Below, piece by piece: positions 1 to 6,040 of a DNA stretch of 7,871 nt (its first letter is position 1; each line of letters begins with the position of its first letter). The DNA lies in NCBI GenBank assembly GCA_013002105.1, contig JABDKS010000191.1:1-7871 (forward strand), given 5' to 3'. The stretch comes from Pirellulaceae bacterium (GTDB lineage Bacteria; Planctomycetota; Planctomycetia; Pirellulales; Pirellulaceae). The notes beneath the pieces are model-generated. The model was not told the origin of the DNA. It ran no database searches and saw nothing but the letters and a program-made list of their open reading frames with translations. A program made the translations under genes and the position numbers.

Positions 1-1
1 C

Positions 2-334
2 GAACGACGCGTTTCGTTGAAAGAAGATTTGCTCAACGCCTTCGGAGCCATTATCCCCAGCAGCAACAATGTTCAGCAGAATTTGCACGAACTGATGGCC
101 GGCCAAATGGGACTCGGCCCGATCACAGACATCATCGCGTACACTTTGCCGTTTGAGGTGCAGGAGAAACTGCAGTTGCTGGCTGAACCAGACGTGGACG
201 CTCGGGCCCACGATCTGATTTCGATGCTCCAATCAGGTGACATCGAACTCCACTCCATCAGCATCGAAGAGCAAACGTTAAAGGATGGCAACGAACCAAA
301 CGATCGTTTTCCGCCGCCATTCAGCTTGAACTAG
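2..334 (+). CDS. Lon substrate-binding (LON N-terminal) domain protein, 3' part only
   Basis: The frame is open from the left window edge, so the true start lies upstream; a TTG at 17 is an internal codon, not a convincing start. The visible 110 residues match the helical C-terminal half of the LON substrate-binding domain: a helix ending in TLPFEVQEKLQLLAEPDVDA, then ARAHDLISML, the equivalent of the 'KQ.LLE..DV..R...L...L' stretch in Lon proteases. The protein ends at a Pro/Phe-rich tail (FPPPFSLN) without an AAA+ ATPase or Ser/Lys protease domain, so it is a stand-alone LON-domain protein (COG2802-like, usually about 200-230 residues), not a Lon protease. Such proteins are presumed to bind substrates or partners; the exact role is unknown. 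Family assignment is from recalled motifs. Confidence 0.75.
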   Translation, partial: ERRVSLKEDLLNAFGAIIPSSNNVQQNLHELMAGQMGLGPITDIIAYTLPFEVQEKLQLLAEPDVDARAHDLISMLQSGDIELHSISIEEQTLKDGNEPNDRFPPPFSLN

Positions 335-348
335 CGTTGTCGACAACG
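335..348. repeat. 14-bp perfect palindrome just after the LON-domain gene
   Basis: CGTTGTCGACAACG begins at the base after the TAG stop and is its own reverse complement. It has no loop and no following T-run, so it is not a typical intrinsic terminator. A half copy (CGTTGTCGAC) recurs at about 538..547, upstream of the stress-protein gene. The role is unknown; it may be a protein-binding site or chance. Confidence 0.3.
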
Positions 349-569
349 ACACGCAACGACTGTCAACGAATGTCCCTTAGTGCATACAGATGGCCGGCTT
401 ACGGCTGTGGATCGCCTGTGCAAATGAGCACAACCGAGAATCGTTCTGCATTCACGGCCCAAATCGCACGGTTCCGTTCTTTAGCGTCCGCTGAACCGGA
501 TAAGATGTACTTCGTTGACCAATAGCGAGGGCGTTGACGTTGTCGACCCCATGAATGCGGAGCCGAGCC
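349..569. other. intergenic region without a gene
   Basis: No supportable gene lies between the LON-domain gene and the stress-protein gene. Short open frames here have no start signal or recognisable sequence. A TAAGAT box at 501..506 could be a -10 element for the downstream gene, but no good -35 element accompanies it. A purine-rich GGAG at 559..562 is the Shine-Dalgarno candidate for the start at 570. Confidence 0.5.
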
Positions 570-1133
570 ATGCGTGTTTCATTCGATCGAATCTGTGTCC
601 CCACGGACTTCAGCCCTGCCGCGGATCATGCGGTTCACTTTGCGGCCGGCTTGGCACACTGCCACGACGCAAGTTTGCATTTGCTGCATGTGATCGAGCA
701 TGCCGGGCCGTTGGTTCACCATCCCGATTTCACCGGCGATGGCGAAGTCGCGCGTGCCTACTTCAACCGACTGGAGCGTGCTGTCGCGAATGTGGAAGAA
801 AAACTGAAAGCCGAGGGTGACGACAAGTGGCATGACGTCCCCGATCTGATTAAGTCGCTGGAATCCGGCGCGGTCGAGAAAATTGAATCGGTCGGTGACC
901 AGTGGTGGGCTGGACTGGAGGTCCATCGCGACATCCGATACGGACACGCGGTGAAGGAAATCAATCACTACGTCGAAAAGCTGGAGATTGATCTGCTGGT
1001 GCTCGGAACGCACGGCCATTCGCGACTGGCGAGCGTTCTGTTGGGTAGCGTGACCGAGCGAGTCGTCCGTACCTGCGCTTGTCCGGTCACCGTCGTACGT
1101 CACCCCGAACACGAATACAAAATTGTGGATTGA
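570..1133 (+). CDS. UspA-family universal stress protein
   Basis: This is a single-domain cytoplasmic universal stress protein of 187 residues. The N-terminal strand FDRICVPTDFSPAAD carries the conserved Asp (D13) that contacts adenine in ATP-binding members. The C-terminal half has the full nucleotide motif G-2x-G-9x-G-S in GTHGHSRLASVLLGS (residues 146-160), followed by the usual strand CPVTVVR. This places it with ATP-binding (UspFG/MJ0577-like) members rather than the non-binding UspA type. It is longer than the usual 140-160 residues because of an insertion around residues 70-120. ATG 570 is chosen over the in-frame ATG at 555 because GGAG at 559..562 lies 7 nt upstream. It appears to be monocistronic. 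The family typically responds to starvation, redox or energy stress; the specific role cannot be read here. Confidence 0.93.
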   Translation: MRVSFDRICVPTDFSPAADHAVHFAAGLAHCHDASLHLLHVIEHAGPLVHHPDFTGDGEVARAYFNRLERAVANVEEKLKAEGDDKWHDVPDLIKSLESGAVEKIESVGDQWWAGLEVHRDIRYGHAVKEINHYVEKLEIDLLVLGTHGHSRLASVLLGSVTERVVRTCACPVTVVRHPEHEYKIVD

Positions 1134-1138
1134 TCCAG

Positions 1139-1234
1139 GAAGCCGTCGTGTTTCTCAAGATTCGGGTTACTCAGAACTCATGTTTCTCAGAACTCGTGTT
1201 TCTCAGAACTCGTGTTTCTCAGGCGTCGTGTTTC
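1139..1234. repeat. intergenic 16-bp tandem repeat, about six units
   Basis: The region reads as consecutive 16-bp units: two nearly exact copies of TCAGAACTCGTGTTTC (1187..1202, 1203..1218), one copy with a single change (1171..1186, CATG for CGTG), and degenerate units at 1155..1170, 1219..1234 and probably 1139..1154. It begins a few bases after the stress-protein stop and ends before the convergent minus-strand gene. A 16-bp period is not a multiple of three, so selection for coding is unlikely, and short open frames through it are artefacts. The function is unknown. Confidence 0.85.
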
Positions 1235-1308
1235 GTAAGCGGGGAATTTTTTGACGCGATAAGATCGCGGAGGTTTCCATCGGCACGGTCGCTGCGGCCG
1301 CGAGATTC

Positions 1309-1848
1309 TCATGCGAGTTCCTGTGGCGTGAACGCGATCTCTAACGTGCGCTGCAGTCGTTCCCGCAATACCGACATCTGATCGGTGCTCCACCGCTGCC
1401 CCGTCAAGCTCGCGAAATGAAGGCCAAGAATGGTTACCGCACTGCCTGGCACCAGTAGCAGCGCCCAGGGTCGAGTTCCCAGTGCCCACTGCACGTAAGC
1501 GTAGATCGCCGCGGCTGCCATCAGGACGGCAAAGACAAAATAGATCGCCATGAACATCGTCCATATCTCCGGTCGCGGCGAAAAACGACAGAACAATTCG
1601 CAGCCGTCGGGCGTTTCGCTGATTTGGACCGATAAATGCGGCGACCAGAAACGTTGCAACGACGCATCCGTTTGATAGTCGATGCACATTCCAGCCGATT
1701 CCGCTTTGCCTCGCAACTCATCCGATCCGATGGCCTGACGAATTCGCGCAAGCGCGTCGTCGCGCTTGACCGACAGGTTGATCCTGAAAGCCGGTTGCAG
1801 CTGAAATATTCTCCCAGCCGCATTGCCTGCCAACGGATCGTCCGTCAT
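1309..1848 (-). CDS. hypothetical two-helix membrane protein
   Basis: This encodes 179 residues with no family I recognise. About 95 N-terminal residues look soluble, with mixed alpha/beta character (FRINLSVKRDDALARIRQAI, then HLSVQISETPDGCELFCRFSP). Two hydrophobic segments follow at about 96-119 (WTMFMAIYFVFAVLMAAAAI) and 128-147 (WALLLVPGSAVTILGLHF), then a short amphipathic tail (VLRERLQRTLEIAF). This is consistent with an inner-membrane hairpin and both termini on the same side. The ATG at 1848 is preceded by a GAGGCGAGG purine stretch, a plausible ribosome-binding site. It starts 43 bp after the SbnB-like gene on the same strand, so co-transcription is possible. Its role is not assignable. 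Confidence 0.75.
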   Translation of the reverse strand: MTDDPLAGNAAGRIFQLQPAFRINLSVKRDDALARIRQAIGSDELRGKAESAGMCIDYQTDASLQRFWSPHLSVQISETPDGCELFCRFSPRPEIWTMFMAIYFVFAVLMAAAAIYAYVQWALGTRPWALLLVPGSAVTILGLHFASLTGQRWSTDQMSVLRERLQRTLEIAFTPQELA

Positions 1849-1891
1849 TTCGCCTCGCCTCGCAGGCGGAGATCATCCAGTGCGGTCGCCA

Positions 1892-2950
1892 TCAAACTCG
1901 CACCCAATCTTTCAGTCGTGCATGTTCAAAAATCATGTCGTGCTGGACCTGTAACTCTTGGCCCATACCGGCTTCGCAGGCACGTTGGTACATTGCCAGC
2001 GCGATCCCGACATCGACGTAGGCAAGGCCGACGGCATTAAAATAGGTTCGCTCATCCGGACTTTCCCGCCCCGATTTGCGACCCGTAATCAGGTCCACCA
2101 GGTCGCAATGAATGTCATCGTCGGTCAGTTCGCCGTCTTTGTACATTCGGCTGAGTGTTTGTGTCCGATGCTTGACGGTATCCCAGTCGTCGCAGACGAT
2201 TTTGTCGCACGCCTTGGCAACTGCATACTCGTCTTCCCAGCCACCGACGTGGCTGTAAAAGGCCCCAGGTTTCATCCAGGCGGCTTTCAACAACGGAGCT
2301 TGCGCGCTGGTCGCTGTGACGATGATGTCCGCGTCACTGGTCGCACGCTCCAGATCCGAAGCGGTCTTTTCGTATTCCATCGATGGCAAGATCGCTGACA
2401 TCTCACGGACAAACTGATCTTCCTCCGCTGATTCTTTGGCCGCTACGCGACAAACGCGTAGCGACGGAATCGCTGTTTTCATTGCAATCAGATGCATCTT
2501 GGCCTGTTCACCGGCACCGATAAATCCAATGGATTCGGAGTCCTGTCGTGCCAGATGTTTCGCCGCGATCGCACCCATCGTCCCGACGCGAACGTTCGAG
2601 CACAGCGTGCCTTCCATAAAAGCGATCGGAAACCCCCGTTCGGTTTCCGACAAAATGATCACAGCAGAGAGATTCTGAATGCCGTGCTTGACCGGGTTGG
2701 GCGGAAAGACGCTGACCCATTTGACTCCGCACACCTTTTTGGAGCGAAACGTAGCAGGAAGGCAATTGATTCGTTCCTGTGTCTCGTCATTAAAGATCTG
2801 AACGATTTTCTCGGGAAAGATCACATCGCCCTGATCAAATGCGATGATCGCATTTTCCGCAGCGGCGATCGAAAGGTTGATGTCCAGGCAGCCAGCGCCG
2901 AGCAGGTCCTCTTGGGAAAAAAAACGGCAAGTGATCTCGTGTCGTGACAT
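1892..2950 (-). CDS. ornithine cyclodeaminase/mu-crystallin family protein, SbnB-like
   Basis: This encodes 352 residues, the usual length for an NAD(P)-dependent ornithine cyclodeaminase/mu-crystallin family enzyme. The Rossmann loop is GFIGAGEQAKMH (residues 142-153), and the family lysine region is CGVKWVSVFPPN (K77). The N-terminal part has the typical ILSETERGFPIAFMEG strand-loop. The C-terminal KIVCDDWDTVKHRTQTLSRM, DLVDLITGRKSGRES and FNAVGLAYVDVGIA stretches resemble SbnB, the staphyloferrin B enzyme that oxidatively hydrolyses N-(2-amino-2-carboxyethyl)-glutamate to 2,3-diaminopropionate. No SbnA-like cysteine-synthase partner is in the window, so the substrate is open: ornithine, alanine, an opine-like adduct or a ketimine. 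The ATG at 2950 is chosen because family homology starts there (HEITCRFFSQEDLLGAG) and AAGAGAAG precedes it; the open frame running upstream to 3169 is not family-like. Confidence 0.88.
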   Translation of the reverse strand: MSRHEITCRFFSQEDLLGAGCLDINLSIAAAENAIIAFDQGDVIFPEKIVQIFNDETQERINCLPATFRSKKVCGVKWVSVFPPNPVKHGIQNLSAVIILSETERGFPIAFMEGTLCSNVRVGTMGAIAAKHLARQDSESIGFIGAGEQAKMHLIAMKTAIPSLRVCRVAAKESAEEDQFVREMSAILPSMEYEKTASDLERATSDADIIVTATSAQAPLLKAAWMKPGAFYSHVGGWEDEYAVAKACDKIVCDDWDTVKHRTQTLSRMYKDGELTDDDIHCDLVDLITGRKSGRESPDERTYFNAVGLAYVDVGIALAMYQRACEAGMGQELQVQHDMIFEHARLKDWVRV

Positions 2951-3293
2951 GAACTTCTCTTTGTCGGGTTGCAGGAAAACGTCTTCTGCCCCACGTAGGC
3001 AAAAACTGCGCCAAACGTGATGACTCTGTCGACAACCGCGAGTCGTGCGCAGCACAGCGGCCCCGTGATCGTGAAATAAACGCTGACCACCGTGCGTCGT
3101 GTGACTCCCACGGTCCATGAAAAAATCGCGAAGGTCCTTGCGGATGGTTCGGCGCGTGCGATCACGCACATCTCACCGCGCGACGTCGCACGGTTCGCCG
3201 GTTTACGGAGTTGACCGCGTTGATGTGCCATTGCAAACGCGACGTTTCACTCCGCAATCCCATTACGCACGATTTGCTAAGTGGAGCCGATAT
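2951..3293. other. divergent intergenic region without a gene
   Basis: This stretch separates the SbnB-like gene (minus) from the large plus-strand gene. Open frames here (for example minus-strand extensions to 3169 and 3231, and plus frames from 3117 and 3211) are Arg/Ser/His-rich shadow translations without start signals or family resemblance. It must hold a promoter for the minus-strand gene, but no convincing -35/-10 pair was found. Confidence 0.5.
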
Positions 3294-3323
3294 TTGCTCC
3301 TGCTCGCACAGAAGTGATAGAAT
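3294..3323 (+). promoter_or_regulatory. candidate sigma70-type promoter with extended -10
   Basis: TTGCTC (3294..3299) and TAGAAT (3318..3323) are separated by 18 nt, and TG at 3315..3316 gives an extended -10 (TGATAGAAT). This predicts a start near 3330 and a leader of about 38 nt for the gene at 3368, whose AAGG at 3355..3358 is the ribosome-binding candidate. An inverted repeat GTGAT-7-ATCAC (3314..3330) overlaps the -10 and could be an operator. This is inferred from consensus only; planctomycete promoters are often weakly conserved. Confidence 0.4.
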
Positions 3324-3367
3324 CAATCACAGTGTGACGCCTCTTCGTCTTATCAAGGCACACGACC

Positions 3368-5350
3368 ATGCACGAAAACCCACTCGAGTCGGACAACGGG
3401 CCTCCCATACCACCGCCCGTTGTGACGCTGGTGCCGCCACCGCCGGTTGCCCCGCCTCCTGCCGCCAGCACCGAAACATCATGGGCGGCTCCGCCAGAGG
3501 GTGGTTCCCCGCGAGTTGATGTTTCCTCACGAGTCGATGTTTCCTCACGAGTCGATGATTCCTCACGAGTGGACCGTTGGATTCGCGACGCCACCATCGC
3601 AGTCGTTTGCTTACTCGTCGGCTTGCTGCTGGGACGATGGGACGCATTTTTTCCACCGCCCACGAATTCGTTGGAGCATGCCGGGCAACAGATTGGCAGC
3701 GCCGAGGACCAACCACGCACTGTCACGGTCGCTGAGTCCACGGTCCACACCAACGAACAGGTACTCACCAACGAACAGGTACTCACCAACGAACAGGTAC
3801 TCACTAACGAAAAGGCACTCACTATCAAACAGGCACTCGTCCAACAGACGCCAACCGCCGCGATCGCATTGCCGGTGACACCCACCGATGTGGTTGCCTA
3901 CGCGGCAGATTTGGACCGAAGCGATCTGGACCGAAACGATCTGGACCGAGGTGAACTCGATCCGGCCACCACGGTGGTCCCTTCTTCGCTATCCGCTACT
4001 TCGGTCGCTGTGGATTCGTCGCCCGACTCAAACGACGAGCAGCAACCGGCACTGGCGATCGGCATGAACGCGTTGGAATCGACTCAGGGGAGCGAAGAGG
4101 CGTCACCCGACGTTACCGAACCTGCGGGCACGAACTTGGTTTCATCCAACGTTCAGCCCAAGTCCAAAATTCAATCGCTGCTGCCACTGGTCCGAGATTC
4201 CGCGACATCCCATTCGACTGGCAATGATCCGCAATGTGTCGTCACGACCGAGTCGTTGGGGACTCGGGTCGAGTGGACGGACACGCCCGCGGACGCCTAT
4301 CGTGCAGCGGGGGAACAGGACAAGTTGGTTTTCCTGATCCACGTCTCCGGGAATTTCGAGATTCCGGGCTTTACGTGAAACAACGCTTCCAAATACAGGG
4401 CGGGCGCCCTGTCAGACCCCGAGGTTGGCGAACTGCTGGCCAAACATTTTGTCTCCGCACATCAGCAAGTCGGTGATTTTCGTGTCACCAAAGTCGGTAA
4501 TCAAGTCAACAAGAACGGCGGAAACGTTGCCAGTCATTTTTTGACGCCGGATGGATATGTGTTGCATAGCGTGACGGGTCCGGTTTCGGCCAAAGTGTTG
4601 ATGGACGAAGCACAGTGGGCGATCGATCTGCATCAAGCAACCGCGGAGATGACGTCCAATGCACGACTCAATCACATTGCGTCGGCTCATCGTCAAGCGA
4701 GTTTGGTTGCACAGAGCAAGCAAGACCGCCAAGTGCATGAACTGTTCACTTCCATGCCAATGCCGCATTTGCAAATCGTCTACCGACAGGTGTTCGAGTC
4801 GATCCTTGGTCAACGCGTCAGCGAAGCAGGGCCGAGATTGGTCGAAGCGGCGACGCGGATCGAGTTTGCCAAGAAAACCGGCTGCCCCATTTTGTTTGTA
4901 ATGCACCACGCGAACAGCTGGAGCAATCCAAGATTGAATTCAAACGTCGATGAATTGATCGGGCATTACGCGGTCATCGTGATTCCCGCGCGCGAGGCAC
5001 CGGCGCTCAGTCAGTTGACCGGGCAACCGCCGTATGAATCCAATAGCTCTGCGAGGCCCTTGTTTGTGATCGCACGTAGCGACTGCAGTCAGATCGGCTC
5101 GGTTGCCGGCTGGAACTATAACAAACTGGCGAGCCTCTTGGCCGACGGTTGGGTCGATTCATTGGAACGAAATCCGCCCAGCATCCGCGGACTCGTGCAG
5201 GCTCAACGACTGCTAAAGAAAGTGAAGCCGACGGCGGCAAACAGAGTGCGGGCGCTGACGGTTCGCGTTCAAGAGGAAGCGAAGGCGAAACGAAACGACA
5301 GTCAGCAGAAACTTCCGACACCACCCGCTGGCCAACTCGCCGCAAGTTAG
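3368..5350 (+). CDS. membrane-anchored thioredoxin-like protein, probable selenoprotein (in-frame TGA)
   Basis: This is read as 660 residues with TGA 4376..4378 as residue 337. Order of parts: a Pro-rich N-terminus (1-48), an SRVDVS repeat (49-69), one membrane helix at about 75-90 (ATIAVVCLLVGLLLG), a low-complexity linker with TNEQVL repeats (128-157) and DLDRx repeats (181-198), a thioredoxin-like domain (about 305-430) and a second thioredoxin-like region (about 496-600). The first domain runs KLVFLIHVSGNFEIPGFT, then the TGA, then NNASKYRAGALSDPEVGELL, with the frame open and domain-like throughout. The second has the strand GCPILFVMHHANSW but no CxxC. The only other cysteines are C81 (in the helix), C290, C505 and C573. 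A periplasmic redox role is inferred. ATG 3368 has AAGG 9 nt upstream. If the TGA terminates, the product is a 336-residue stub lacking most of the domain. A pseudogene or sequencing error is the main alternative. Confidence 0.75.
3512..3574 (+). repeat. 18-bp coding tandem repeat (SRVDVS units)
   Basis: Three 18-bp units, consensus CGAGTCGATGTTTCCTCA (3512..3529, 3530..3547, 3548..3565), are followed by a partial fourth. They encode the hydrophilic RVDVSS/RVDDSS stretch just before the membrane helix. The period is a multiple of three, so unit gain or loss keeps the frame. The unit resembles the intergenic 16-bp repeat at 1139..1234, sharing TGTTTC(C)TCA. Confidence 0.85.
3749..3838 (+). repeat. 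18-bp coding tandem repeat (TNEQVL units)
   Basis: Five consecutive 18-bp units, consensus ACCAACGAACAGGTACTC, encode TNEQVL three times, then TNEKAL and TIKQAL (residues 128-157). The first three DNA units are identical and the last two have diverged, which suggests recent duplication at the 5' side. It lies in the linker between the membrane helix and the first thioredoxin-like domain and probably forms a helical or flexible spacer. Confidence 0.9.
3908..3967 (+). repeat. 15-bp coding tandem repeat (DLDRx units)
   Basis: Three 15-bp units, consensus GATCTGGACCGAAAC, plus a degenerate fourth encode DLDRS, DLDRN, DLDRG and ELDPA. They lie in the same linker as the TNEQVL array. The pattern resembles a short pentapeptide-like array but is too short to form a pentapeptide-repeat helix; a charged flexible spacer is more likely. 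Confidence 0.8.
4376..4378 (+). other. in-frame TGA, probable selenocysteine codon (residue 337)
   Basis: TGA interrupts the 3368 frame between ...IPGFT and NNASKYRAGALS..., but the frame is then open for 323 more codons to TAG 5348..5350. Counting from this codon, the 26-residue segment to KHFV matches in length the segment from the first Cys of the CHWC motif to ..NERFV in DUF255/YyaL-type thioredoxin folds, as recalled. So the codon sits at the nucleophilic cysteine position. TGA is also used as an ordinary stop in this window (for example at 1131..1133), so readthrough would need a local signal. Confidence 0.7.
4395..4412 (+). promoter_or_regulatory. candidate bacterial SECIS hairpin
   Basis: ACAGGGC (4395..4401) pairs perfectly with GCCCTGT (4406..4412) around the loop GGGC (4402..4405). 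The stem begins 16 nt after the TGA, and the loop, whose first base is G, begins 23 nt after it. Known bacterial SECIS elements lie directly 3' of the UGA within the coding sequence, with a short apical loop carrying a conserved G about 16-37 nt downstream; the fit is good. The bulged U of the E. coli fdhF element is not evident. The hairpin also encodes the YRAGAL segment. Confidence 0.6.
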
Positions 5351-5405
5351 CCTGATCGCCGCATCACGATTGGTGTTGCCGGCGAATCATCCGGTCGTTG
5401 GAGCA

Positions 5406-5753
5406 TCAGTTCGGCGGGGGCGCAACACGCTTGGGCAGCGTGATCACGCACAATTGTGCAATCGATGCGATGATGACCAATCCCACACGGTAGGTCGCGT
5501 CTTTGTCAGGCTGTGTGATGAAACAATTCAGGTAGAACAGCAGCACCACCGTAACGGCGAGCGATGCGACGATCGTTGCGGCCCAATTCTTGTCCGCGCG
5601 ATACAGGAACCCTGCGACAATCGCAATCAACCCGGTCACCAAGCAAAACCAAAATGCGTTTGGTTTGAACTCACCAGCTTGGATCGTGCGCAGCAGTCCC
5701 GTCCAAATCACGTACAGGCCGTACAGAATCGTGAGCAGCCAACGATAGTTCAT
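5406..5753 (-). CDS. small four-helix membrane protein, hypothetical
   Basis: This encodes 115 residues with four predicted membrane helices at about 5-22 (WLLTILYGLYVIWTGLL), 33-51 (AFWFCLVTGLIAIVAGFL), 57-77 (WAATIVASLAVTVVLLFYL) and 89-107 (RVGLVIIASIAQLCVITL), then a short KRVAPPPN tail. Size and helix count recall TMEM14/UPF0136-type proteins, but the glycine pattern is only loosely similar, so no family is assigned. The ATG at 5753 (MNYRWLLT) is preferred; an in-frame TTG at 5795 would add 14 polar residues. It converges on the selenoprotein candidate with a 55-bp gap and no clear terminator between them. Confidence 0.7.
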   Translation of the reverse strand: MNYRWLLTILYGLYVIWTGLLRTIQAGEFKPNAFWFCLVTGLIAIVAGFLYRADKNWAATIVASLAVTVVLLFYLNCFITQPDKDATYRVGLVIIASIAQLCVITLPKRVAPPPN

Positions 5754-6040
5754 GCGATTATTCTGGATGTATCGGTTCAAAGCGGTCACGTCCAAGGTAC
5801 ATCAAAATCACGACGCGTTTTGCACATCGATGTTTTTCATCGTGGACCATGACCTGCCCTGTCTTGCAAAAGACACGAATTCCCGAGTGCTTTGTTCCGA
5901 CTGTCAATCAGGGTTGGCCGTAGTGGATCGCGTCAAAGATCCTCGAGTCGTAGGATCATTGACACGATCCACTACTCGAGAATCAAGCGGTGACAATCCC
6001 CTAGCGCAAGTAGAGCAGTTTGTCAGCACGCCAGTCGGTG
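5754..6040. other. intergenic region without a gene
   Basis: This lies between two minus-strand genes. Apart from the large inverted repeat at 5920..5975, nothing gene-like is seen. A plus-strand open frame through it (5752..6057) is only the translation of the repeat and its flanks. Confidence 0.5.
5920..5975. repeat. inverted repeat with 24-bp arms and 8-nt loop
   Basis: The left arm (5920..5943, beginning GTAGTGGATCG) and right arm (5952..5975, ending CGATCCACTAC) are complementary at 22 of 24 positions around the loop CGAGTCGT. No T-run follows on either strand, so a simple intrinsic terminator is unlikely, although it could protect the 3' end of the GIY-YIG gene mRNA on the minus strand. 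The high identity and intergenic position suggest a dispersed palindromic (REP-like) element. Confidence 0.85.

Noticed and set aside
579..1112. 177-codon minus-strand open frame
   Set aside because: It lies fully antisense to the universal stress protein gene, which has an intact ATP-binding motif; the antisense translation shows no family features.
1255..1269. Hairpin CGCGAT-AAG-ATCGCG as a terminator
   Set aside because: The T-run lies on the wrong side of the stem for the plus-strand gene, and on the minus strand the stem is followed by A residues, so neither strand fits an intrinsic terminator.
1187..1687. 166-codon minus-strand open frame overlapping the repeat array
   Set aside because: It is in a different frame from the supported two-helix membrane protein, and its C-terminal part (RNTSSEKHEF) is only a translation of the 16-bp repeat.
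2951..3169. N-terminal extension of the SbnB-like gene to 3169
   Set aside because: The 73 extra residues are Arg/His-rich with no family similarity; homology and a purine-rich ribosome-binding site support the start at 2950.
3277..3885. 202-codon minus-strand open frame with LVSTCS repeats
   Set aside because: It is antisense to the repeat-rich linker of the plus-strand gene; its repeats are just the reverse reading of the coding arrays.
4541..5350. Separate gene starting at TTG 4541
   Set aside because: It would start inside the thioredoxin-like domain, and the preceding 54 codons in the same frame are clearly part of the same domain; it is better explained as the continuation of the 3368 gene through the TGA.
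5370..5852. 160-codon plus-strand open frame
   Set aside because: It is antisense to the four-helix membrane protein and rich in Gln/Arg/His, typical of a shadow frame.
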